A stretch of 64,000 bases of DNA from Chordicoccus furentiruminis (GTDB lineage: Bacteria; Bacillota; Clostridia; Lachnospirales; Lachnospiraceae), in contig NZ_CP048829.1 in NCBI RefSeq assembly GCF_019355395.1, positions 2,521,001-2,585,000 of the forward strand, given 5' to 3'. The translations under genes and the position numbers were made by a program. The notes under the pieces were generated by a model that did no database searches, was not told the origin of the DNA, and was given only the letters and a program-made list of their open reading frames with translations. Within the stretch, counting starts at the first letter, position 1. Each line of letters starts with the position of its first letter. Positions 44,429-51,645 of this stretch are shown here, piece after piece.

Positions 44429-44467
44429 AGAAGGTTTATGATTTTACTTTTAGGAGGACAATCCCCA

Positions 44468-44896
44468 ATGAATAGGGAAAACAAGAAAAAATCATTCGAG
44501 AAGAATTACTATAAGACACACCCATGCAACGAAACCTTTGTCTGTAAGGTCTGCGGAAAAACCGTTGTATCGACAGGCGCAGGGAGCGATCATCGGAACC
44601 ATTGCCCGTACTGTCTCTCCAGCCAGCATCTGGATAATGAACCGGGAGACCGGGCGGCAGACTGCGGCGGCGTGATGGAGCCGATTGCGGTATGGGTAAG
44701 GAAGAACGGCGAATGGGCCATCATCCATCGCTGTAAGGCATGCGGGGCGTTAAGCTCCAACCGTATCGCAGCCGATGACAATCCTATGAAGTTGATGTCG
44801 CTGGCAATGAAGCCCGTCTCTTCTCCTCCATTTCCGCTGGAGCGGATCGAGGAAATGACGCGGCTGATGGGTGGCGAGGGAGAACTGAAGTGGTAA
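44468..44896 (+). CDS. RNHCP domain protein
   Basis: A 142-residue protein behind AGGAGG. It shows FVCKVCGKTVVSTGAGSDHRNHCPYC (split around residues 24-50), which contains the RNHCP motif giving the family its name, and a second pair, CKACGALSSNR. The cysteines and histidine make a zinc site. The family is conserved in Firmicutes and its function is unknown. Alternative longer starts lack a ribosome site. Confidence 0.85.
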   Translation: MNRENKKKSFEKNYYKTHPCNETFVCKVCGKTVVSTGAGSDHRNHCPYCLSSQHLDNEPGDRAADCGGVMEPIAVWVRKNGEWAIIHRCKACGALSSNRIAADDNPMKLMSLAMKPVSSPPFPLERIEEMTRLMGGEGELKW

Positions 44897-44988
44897 TGTA
44901 ACCAGTGGAGCCGGTGCGTCTCATTGGCGTATCGGCTCTGCCTAATAAACATCGGCGGGCAACTAATACACAGTAAGGAGATCGAATC

Positions 44989-45903
44989 ATGACACTGGAA
45001 ACTGAACGCCTTATCCTGCGTCGCTGGGAGGACAGCGATGCGGAGAGTTTATACGAATACGCGAAAAACCCGGATGTCGGTCCGATCGCGGGATGGCCTG
45101 CTCATCAGAGCATTGAGGAAAGCTGGGACGTGATACAGAATGTCTTTAACGGCAAAGAGGCTTATGCTGTTTGCCTGAAAACCGATAACAAAGCCATCGG
45201 CGCAATCGAATTGAAGCTGAACGGTCACACAGATATGACCGAGCGTGATGATGAATGCGAGATGGGCTACTGGCTGGGGAAGCCGTTTTGGGGTCAGGGT
45301 ATCATGCCGGAGGCGGTAAAGGAAATGCTCCGTCATGCCTTTGAAGATTGCGGAATGACGAAGGTCTGGATCGGCTATTATGAAGGCAACACCAAATCGA
45401 AACGTGTCCAGGAGAAATGCGGGTTCCGCTACCAGTGGAAATCAGAAGGCGTAGATGTACCGCTGATGCATGAAAAACGGACAGGCCATGTAAGCAGCAT
45501 GACCAAAGACCAGTGGCAATGGGACAGGCTGTACGCCGCCGCCATCGCAGTACGAAACGAACGCAAGATTTCAGATTACATCACCTGCGGCGAGGTTTCG
45601 GCAGCCATTCTTTCAAGATCAGGGAAGATTTATACAGGCGTTTGTATCGATACTTGCTCCACGCTGGGCATCTGCGCAGAGCGGAATGCCATCTTTAACA
45701 TGATTACAAACGGAGAACAGGAAATCGACAAGGTGATCGCCATTTTACCGGACGGTTCCAGTGGCGCACCCTGCGGAGCCTGCCGTGAACTAATGGTTCA
45801 GCTTATGCCTGGGAAATACCAAAGCATCCAGATCATGATGGATTACAAACAGGAAAGAATCATGACTCTGGGTGAACTGACGCCTGAGTGGTGGATTAAG
45901 TGA
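44989..45903 (+). CDS. GNAT acetyltransferase fused to cytidine deaminase-like domain
   Basis: This 304-residue protein joins two enzymes. Residues 1-172 are a RimJ/RimL-type GNAT (LETERLILRRWEDSDAESLY, GYWLGKPFWGQGIMPEAV with the acetyl-CoA loop). Residues about 180-304 are a cytidine/blasticidin-S deaminase-like domain: GICAERNAIFNM with zinc Cys and catalytic Glu, then PCGACREL with the other two zinc Cys. Stand-alone versions of both are common and both have links to drug modification; a dual modifying enzyme for nucleoside-like antibiotics or nucleosides is an inference. No stop or linker break separates the halves. Confidence 0.85.
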   Translation: MTLETERLILRRWEDSDAESLYEYAKNPDVGPIAGWPAHQSIEESWDVIQNVFNGKEAYAVCLKTDNKAIGAIELKLNGHTDMTERDDECEMGYWLGKPFWGQGIMPEAVKEMLRHAFEDCGMTKVWIGYYEGNTKSKRVQEKCGFRYQWKSEGVDVPLMHEKRTGHVSSMTKDQWQWDRLYAAAIAVRNERKISDYITCGEVSAAILSRSGKIYTGVCIDTCSTLGICAERNAIFNMITNGEQEIDKVIAILPDGSSGAPCGACRELMVQLMPGKYQSIQIMMDYKQERIMTLGELTPEWWIK

Positions 45904-45913
45904 GGGGGCTGCC

Positions 45914-46330
45914 ATGAAGAGAAAACTCGGCATCGCACGATGCGGATTAGCCTGCTGTCTGTGTTCCGAAAATGTCGCCTGCAAGGGATGCAAGCGTGAC
46001 GGTTTTCTGGAACTGTCCTGGTGCAAGGATGCGGAGTGGTGCGAAAACCGGAAATGTGTAATTGAGAAAAAACTGCTCGGCTGCTATGACTGCAATCCAG
46101 CTGATTGTCGTAAGGGGCTTTACGCTGAAAAAATAAAAGCACGGGCCTTTGCAGAATTCGCCCGTCGATATGGTCTTGAGGAACTGCTGGACTGTCTGGA
46201 ACGCAACGAGCAGAACGGTATCGTGTATCATCGGGAAGGAATCATGGGCGACTATGATGAATTTGATGATCTGGAAGAACTGATTGACTTTATCAGAACA
46301 GGAAATCGGATCAAAACTTGCGAGGGGTGA
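45914..46330 (+). CDS. DUF3795 cysteine-rich protein
   Basis: A 138-residue protein with CGLACCLCSENVACKGCKRDG at the start (residues about 10-30), then WCKDAEWCENRKC and CYDCNPADC. These cysteine clusters match DUF3795 and suggest a metal site. The C-terminal half is helical and acidic. It starts 10 bases after the fusion gene with a GAGG site. Function unknown. Confidence 0.8.
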   Translation: MKRKLGIARCGLACCLCSENVACKGCKRDGFLELSWCKDAEWCENRKCVIEKKLLGCYDCNPADCRKGLYAEKIKARAFAEFARRYGLEELLDCLERNEQNGIVYHREGIMGDYDEFDDLEELIDFIRTGNRIKTCEG

Positions 46331-46337
46331 GAACAAT

Positions 46338-46787
46338 ATGAGCAGAACGGAAAATGTCGAACTGACAGTATTGTGTCTCATCACAGATGGAGACAAAATG
46401 CTCCTTCAGAACAGAACGAAAAACGACTGGCAAGGATATACTCTTCCGGGTGGTCATGTAGAGCCGGGAGAATCATTCGTTGATGCGGTGATCCGTGAAA
46501 TGAAAGAAGAAACCGGACTGGATATAAAGAATCCGCATCTCGCAGGCGTAAAGCAGTTCCCAATTAACGATGGCCGGTATGTTGTCCTTCTGTTCAAGGC
46601 AACAGAGTACAGTGGAACTGTTCTCTCATCTGATGAAGGAAGGATGGAATGGGTGGAAAGCAATCGCCTGTCAGAGATAAACACAGTCGATGATTTTGAA
46701 GATTTGATGCGGGTAATAAACGATCCGGCTCTAACGGAATTTCAATACCTGGTCGATGGAGACACATGGACCGTCTCCATTAAGTAA
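46338..46787 (+). CDS. Nudix hydrolase, MutT/8-oxo-dGTP type
   Basis: A 149-residue protein with an intact Nudix box, GGHVEPGESFVDAVIREM-KEETGL (about 37-60), which binds Mg and cleaves nucleoside diphosphate-linked compounds. The start VELTVLCLI and the WQGYTLPGGH run resemble 8-oxo-dGTP pyrophosphatases of Firmicutes. Substrate is not proven. It starts seven bases after DUF3795. Confidence 0.87.
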   Translation: MSRTENVELTVLCLITDGDKMLLQNRTKNDWQGYTLPGGHVEPGESFVDAVIREMKEETGLDIKNPHLAGVKQFPINDGRYVVLLFKATEYSGTVLSSDEGRMEWVESNRLSEINTVDDFEDLMRVINDPALTEFQYLVDGDTWTVSIK

Positions 46788-46817
46788 ATCGAGACTTTGA
46801 AAAACCTGGAGGATACA

Positions 46818-47279
46818 ATGAATATACTTGTTAGAAATGCGAAGAAGACAGATTATCATGCAGTCAGAAAAATAATGAATCAGGTTCAGGAAATGCATGT
46901 GGCGTGGAGACCAGATATCTATAAATCCAATGAAAATCTCATATCAGAAGATATTTTCGATCTTATGATCAGTAGCGGAAATCTATATGTTGCGGATGTA
47001 GACGGAACTGTTGCGGGGGTTATGGAAGTAACATATAAGCATGTTGAAAGTCCCGCCCATGTTAGACGAGATGTGGTTTTTATTGAAAGTATGGCTGTTG
47101 ACACAGACTTCAGGGGAAAAGGAATAGGACATCAATTTTTCGAGAAAGTTAAAGAATTGAAGACTGTTTCAGGTTCCAATGGAATAGAACTTCAGGTAAA
47201 TGCAAAAAACATTGCCGCATATGAAATGTATAAGAAATATGGTTTTACAGAAAAATCAATAAACATGGAACTGCTGTGA
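46818..47279 (+). CDS. GNAT acetyltransferase
   Basis: A 153-residue acetyltransferase behind GGAGG. Conserved parts: VRNAKKTDYHAVRKI, VFIESMAVDTDFRGKGIGHQFFEKV in the acetyl-CoA site, and LQVNAKNIAAYEMYKKYGF at the end. Substrate unknown. It is more AT-rich than its neighbours, suggesting separate acquisition. Confidence 0.85.
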   Translation: MNILVRNAKKTDYHAVRKIMNQVQEMHVAWRPDIYKSNENLISEDIFDLMISSGNLYVADVDGTVAGVMEVTYKHVESPAHVRRDVVFIESMAVDTDFRGKGIGHQFFEKVKELKTVSGSNGIELQVNAKNIAAYEMYKKYGFTEKSINMELL

Positions 47280-47375
47280 TATAGGGGATATGTACGAGGT
47301 ATTTACAAAGGTTTTCTGAAGATGAAATCGGAATACAATGTAAAACGACAAATCGCTGTTTAACGAGGTAAAGCT

Positions 47376-47906
47376 ATGGTGGAAATCACGCTTGTTCCTT
47401 TGACCGCAGATGATCGGGAGCAATTTATCAGAGATAATCAAGAAGCATTCAACTATGGCGCGTTGGAAGAGTTCGGTCTTCGCGACGAACATTTTGAGGA
47501 AGATGAACAGATCATCTCTCGTGAAACGATAGAACACTCCATTGACGGCGGCGAGGCATACCGGATCATGCAGGATGGCCACCCGGTCGGCGGTGTAGTC
47601 ATAAAGGTGGATGGAGAACGTGGCAATCTCGACCTGCTGTTTGTGTCGCCCAATGCACACAGCAAAGGAATCGGCTATGCAGCTTGGTGCGCAGTCGAGC
47701 AGTTCCATCCGGAAGTGAAGGTCTGGGAAACCGTCACGCCATATTTCGAGAAGCGCAATATTCATTTCTACGTTAATCGCTGCGAGTTCCATATTGTGGA
47801 ATTCTACAACAGCCATCATCCTGATCCGAACGATCCCGATGCCGAACAGGAAATGGATGAACAGTTTCCGGACGGGATGTTCCGGTTTGAGAAGAGGATA
47901 AAATAG
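47376..47906 (+). CDS. GNAT acetyltransferase, ElaA/YitI-like group
   Basis: A 176-residue protein starting MVEITLVPLTADDREQFI. The region GGVVIKVDGERGNLDLLFVSPNAHSKGIGYAAW (across about 70-105) includes the acetyl-CoA loop HSKGIGYAAW. The C-terminal WETVTPYFEKRNIHFYVNRCEFHIV is the usual last part. Substrate unknown. It ends a run of six or seven small-molecule-type enzymes and is followed by the IS110 element. Confidence 0.83.
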   Translation: MVEITLVPLTADDREQFIRDNQEAFNYGALEEFGLRDEHFEEDEQIISRETIEHSIDGGEAYRIMQDGHPVGGVVIKVDGERGNLDLLFVSPNAHSKGIGYAAWCAVEQFHPEVKVWETVTPYFEKRNIHFYVNRCEFHIVEFYNSHHPDPNDPDAEQEMDEQFPDGMFRFEKRIK

Positions 47907-48151
47907 ACAACTCGGTATTTGCCTAAATAATCAAACAAAACGGCAAAAGCAACTTCAAGTTGCGGAAACGCAAATAGAGGTTGGTAGAAAAAACGCAGCT
48001 CAAGCTTTATGCTCCTTTTGTAAGGAGCTTCCTGTATGATTCAAATATAGGGACTTGAAAGAAAGCAGGTGAAAGAAAAGATACCTCAATGTAATATAAG
48101 GTTTGCTGACCCACGACAGTTAGCAAATCCATTACAAGAGAGGTATCTGAT

Positions 48152-49432
48152 ATGAAGTCTACCACACAGAACGCAAAGATTGCAGCTATTACGGAAAAAA
48201 CTTTGATCCTTGGCATCGATGTAGGGAGTGAAACACACTTCGCACGGGCATTCAACTGGCGGGGATATGAATTCTCCAGAAAGCCGCTGGAATTCAGCAA
48301 TACAGAGGAAGGGTTCGAGACGTTCCGAGCCTGGATCATGGAACTGAAGGAAAAGCACGGGATGGACAAGGTAATACCAGGCATGGAGCCGACAGGCCAT
48401 TACTGGTTCAACCTGGGGAAGTTCCTGCAGGACAACGGGATGATCCCGGTGCATGTGAATCCCCATCATGTCAAGAAATCGAAGGAACTGGATGACAACA
48501 ACCCGTCCAAGAACGACCGCAAGGATCCGAAAGTGATCGCTGGTCTGGTAAAAGACGGAAGGTATTTTCGACCGTACATCCCGGACGGTGTCTACGCAGA
48601 GATCAGAGCGTTGTCAGGACTGCAGGTGCTCGCTCAGAGCGAGATCACAAGACTGAAGAACCGGATCGCCAGATGGTTCAGCATCTACTTCCCGAATTAT
48701 AAAGACGTTTACGGGAATGTCGGTGCGGTCAGCGGCCTGATGGTTCTGAAGGTGGCACCACTGCCGGAGGATATCGTAAAACTCGGTGTGGACGGTGTGA
48801 ACCGGATCTGGAGGGATGCAAAGGTAAGAGGCGTCGGATTAAAGAGGGCAAAGACCCTGGTAACGGCGGCGGAGCACAGCATCGGAAGCCGGGAAGCACA
48901 GGAAGCAGCCAGGGTAGAACTTAAGATCCTGCTTGCGGACTATGAGATGCAGACGGCGAGGGAAGCAGAGCTGATGGCGCTGATCGAGGAAAAGATCACA
49001 GAGGTTCCGTATGTAGATAAGCTTCTGGAGATTAGAGGCGTAGGTTTGAAAACGGTGGTCGGGTTTGTGGCGGAAGTCGGGGACATTACGCGTTTCGATG
49101 ATCCCAAACAGCTGCAGAAACTGGCCGGATATGCCATCGTGAAGAATGAATCCGGCAAACACAAGGGCGAGAGCCACATCAGCTACCGTGGCCGGAAGCG
49201 GCTGAGGTATGTGCTGTATGAAGCGGCGGTCAGCGTGGTGAGCCACAGTCCGGAATTCCGGTCGATCCACCAGTACTACACGACAAGGGAGAAGAACCCC
49301 TTGAAGAAGATGCAGTCGATGATCGCGGTGGCATGTAAACTGATCCGGGTATTCTATCTGATCCTGCAGACAGGAACGACCTATGACGCGGCGAAGCTGA
49401 TGGGTGATATCCGGAGACCAGTGGCGGCATAA
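48152..49432 (+). CDS. IS110-family DEDD transposase
   Basis: A 426-residue protein. The N-terminal RuvC-like domain has the DEDD residues in LGIDVGSE, GMEPTGHYW and KNDRKDPKVIAG. The C-terminal Tnp domain has LLEIRGVGLKTVVGFVAEVGD, with a helix-hairpin-helix pattern, and the KGESHISYRGRKRLR segment bearing the candidate catalytic serine. The start is ATG after GAGAGG. IS110 recombinases use a structured bridge RNA for target choice. Confidence 0.9.
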   Translation: MKSTTQNAKIAAITEKTLILGIDVGSETHFARAFNWRGYEFSRKPLEFSNTEEGFETFRAWIMELKEKHGMDKVIPGMEPTGHYWFNLGKFLQDNGMIPVHVNPHHVKKSKELDDNNPSKNDRKDPKVIAGLVKDGRYFRPYIPDGVYAEIRALSGLQVLAQSEITRLKNRIARWFSIYFPNYKDVYGNVGAVSGLMVLKVAPLPEDIVKLGVDGVNRIWRDAKVRGVGLKRAKTLVTAAEHSIGSREAQEAARVELKILLADYEMQTAREAELMALIEEKITEVPYVDKLLEIRGVGLKTVVGFVAEVGDITRFDDPKQLQKLAGYAIVKNESGKHKGESHISYRGRKRLRYVLYEAAVSVVSHSPEFRSIHQYYTTREKNPLKKMQSMIAVACKLIRVFYLILQTGTTYDAAKLMGDIRRPVAA

Positions 49433-49439
49433 GCAGCCA

Positions 49440-49930
49440 AGACAACAGAGTAACTACTGCTTGCGGCCGGAGCCGGGCATCTGATCCGGCATCAGGGATC
49501 CGGTTCCGGTCACGAGCAGGTGACCGGCTCCCTTATGGGAGTGACGAAAGAAGAAGTTCATCAGGGGAACGTCCACCGAAAGGTGCTGGTGAACGGGAAC
49601 TGGAGTCAGCAAACAACAAAGAATGAGCCAGTAGTCGGCAGGAATTATTTCCATAGGGCATGACCCTGATGAGGAGCTAAGCTGACACCCTGGTTATGGG
49701 CAGGCGGAACGAAGGAAGTGAGGACCCGGCGGGAAACCGAAGGTGATCCTGGTAGATACGGGAGGTGCGCTGCCATAGAGGGAAGGGTTATACAACGGCC
49801 ATGAATATCGGAACAAGTGACGTTCTGATTCGTATACCCAAAACACCTCTATTCTCGTACCAGATACTCTGAGATGCCCATCCTTCCGGCTCATTTAGCA
49901 GAGGTATAACGTTGAAAAATCCTTGATTTT
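49440..49930 (+). ncRNA. Candidate bridge RNA region of the IS110 element
   Basis: This 490-base strip has no protein gene but is rich in inverted repeats, such as GGAGCCGG/CCGGCTCC around 49,477-49,530 and GTCACGAGCAGGTGAC. In IS1111-type elements the right-end non-coding region encodes the bridge RNA that pairs with donor and target DNA. I cannot fix the exact ends or loops by eye. Confidence 0.45.
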
Positions 49931-49957
49931 CAAGGAAAAATGACTTGACTTTATAGG

Positions 49958-51055
49958 GAGGTTGTTGCAAGAGCGAAAGAGAATCTGGGCGGTTACGGAA
50001 GAAAAACAATTCTTTTTATTGATGAAATCCATCGGTTCAATAAGGCACAGCAGGACTATTTGCTGCCATATGTAGAAGACGGCACGGTGATTTTGATCGG
50101 CGCGACAACAGAGAATCCGTATTTTGAAGTGAATGGTGCGCTTCTTTCAAGATCGAGAATTTTTGAACTGAAGCCGCTGTCGAAGGAAAATATTCTTACG
50201 TTGATCCACCGGGCCTTCAATTCCGACAGAGGAGTAAAACCATACAACGCAGTTATCACGGAGGAGGCGGCAGAATTTCTTGCCGATATCGCGGATGGGG
50301 ATGCCCGCGCCGCGCTAAACGCCATAGAACTCGCCGTTCTTACCACAGACCCTGGAAGCGATGGAAAGATCCATGTCACACTGGAGGTGGCAGAGGAATG
50401 TATACAAAAGAAGGCAATCCGTTACGATAAGACCGGGGACAATCACTACGATACGATCGCTGCTTTTATTGAGTCCATGTGCGGTTCAGATCCGGATGCG
50501 GCTCTTTATTATCTGGCCCGCATGCTGGAAGCGGGAGAGGACGTGAAGTACATTGCGCGCAGAATGCTGGTAGCTGCATCGGAAGAAGTCGGCAATGCCG
50601 ACCCGATGGCCATCTGTGTTGCAGCATCGGCGGCAATCGGCGTGGAGCGCGTTGGTATGCCGGAGGGCAGAATCATTTTGGCGCAGGCGGCCTCCTATAT
50701 CGCTTCCGCTCCAAAATCCAATTCTGCTTATCTCGGCATTGAAAAAGCATTGTCGCTGGTCCGGAAGACGGGAAATCTGCCGATTCCATCCTACCTGCAG
50801 GACTCCAGCTATAAAGGGGCAAAAAAGCTTGGTCGTGGTGTCGGTTACAAGTATGCGCATAACTATCCGAATCACTGGGTGGAGCAGCAGTATCTTCCCG
50901 ATGAGATCCGTGAAGAACAAATCTATGAGCCGAATGATATCGGACACGAGAAAGACATCAAGGCTTATTTCAGAAAAATCGGAAAAAAACCGGAGAGATA
51001 CGCTTACGTTGACCCGTCGCTTTCGGGAAAGCCCGAAAAACCATGGGAAGATTGA
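49958..51055 (+). pseudogene. rarA: rarA (mgsA) lacking its 5' part
   Basis: RarA is a replication-fork AAA+ ATPase of about 430-440 residues. Here 365 are left: the frame begins EVVARAKENLGG right at the IS110 border, with a stop just upstream. Walker B ILFIDEIHRFNKAQQD, sensor region GATTENPYFEVN, and the C-terminal ARMLEAGEDVKYIARRMLVAASEEVGNADP are intact. The first 70-90 residues, with the Walker A loop, are gone and are not found left of the IS, so the gene should be inactive. A TTG at 50,060 could give only a fragment. Confidence 0.88.
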
Positions 51056-51241
51056 TCATAGAGATAAAGCAGCCTGCAAAGGCAAAGAAGCAATGATTGG
51101 GCGCGATGAGATATTCGTTCAAAAGGATCAAGAGGATATATGCTGCAGGGATCAGCCATTCTTCGCGGAAGAAAGTGAAATGAGCTTTCAGGGCATGCGA
51201 TAAGGGAAGAATGCAGTGGGACTTTTAAAGAATTATTTCAA
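51056..51241. other. Intergenic strip without recognised feature
   Basis: This 186-base strip after rarA has no convincing gene or terminator. It runs into a methyltransferase remnant and may be part of the same decayed locus. Confidence 0.5.
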
Positions 51242-51481
51242 ATGATTGACTATTCGCCGCTTTCCGTTGAAAAAGCAAAGAAATATAACAAGGCTATAAT
51301 AGGCAGCGGACGCTGCAAAGTGCAGCAGCGCGATGTGCCGGAGCTGCGGTTTGCGGCAAATCGTTTCGAACTCGCCACTGCCTTTGGGACCATCTACTTT
51401 TGGCAGGGGCTTGAAAGATGCTTTGTGCAGATGGCTAAGGTTCTGAAGCAGGGAGGATATTTCCTCATCTGCAACATGTAG
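51242..51481 (+). pseudogene. Remnant of class I SAM-dependent methyltransferase
   Basis: Seventy-nine residues, IDYSPLSVEKAKKYNKA, then AANRFELATAFGTIYFWQ and MAKVLKQGGYFLICNM, match the middle of class I methyltransferases (motif I end, motif II with acidic residue replaced, motif III). The motif I GCGTG loop is missing upstream and the frame stops (TAG) before the C-terminal strand. The following 150 bases, open in the same frame, look like the decayed rest. Probably a dead gene. Confidence 0.65.
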
Positions 51482-51645
51482 AAAGACGATGCTGTTTTGG
51501 CAATTAAGAATGCGAACGCTGCGACAGGAGTTGAATGGCTCCGCGTTGCAGCTCACAAGTCTGCGCCTGTATCTAAAATGTCTGAAAAGAAATTGCGATG
51601 CGCAGGGACGAACAGCTTATTTCACGCAGACGAGAAGGAGCAGGT

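Larger units (their letters stand above)
48046..49959 (+). mobile_element. IS110-family element, IS1111-like layout (ends tentative)
   Basis: The transposase is followed by more than 500 non-coding bases, the layout expected for the IS1111 branch, where the bridge RNA comes from the right end. TATAGGGA occurs at 48,046-48,053 and 49,952-49,959, and is the best pair of borders I can see. There is no ordinary target duplication, as normal for this family. The right border lies inside rarA. Confidence 0.6.

Noticed and set aside
51598-51645. Longer start for the UvrA-like protein
   Set aside because: The extra 16 residues have no similarity and no ribosome site; AAGGAG lies correctly before 51,646.
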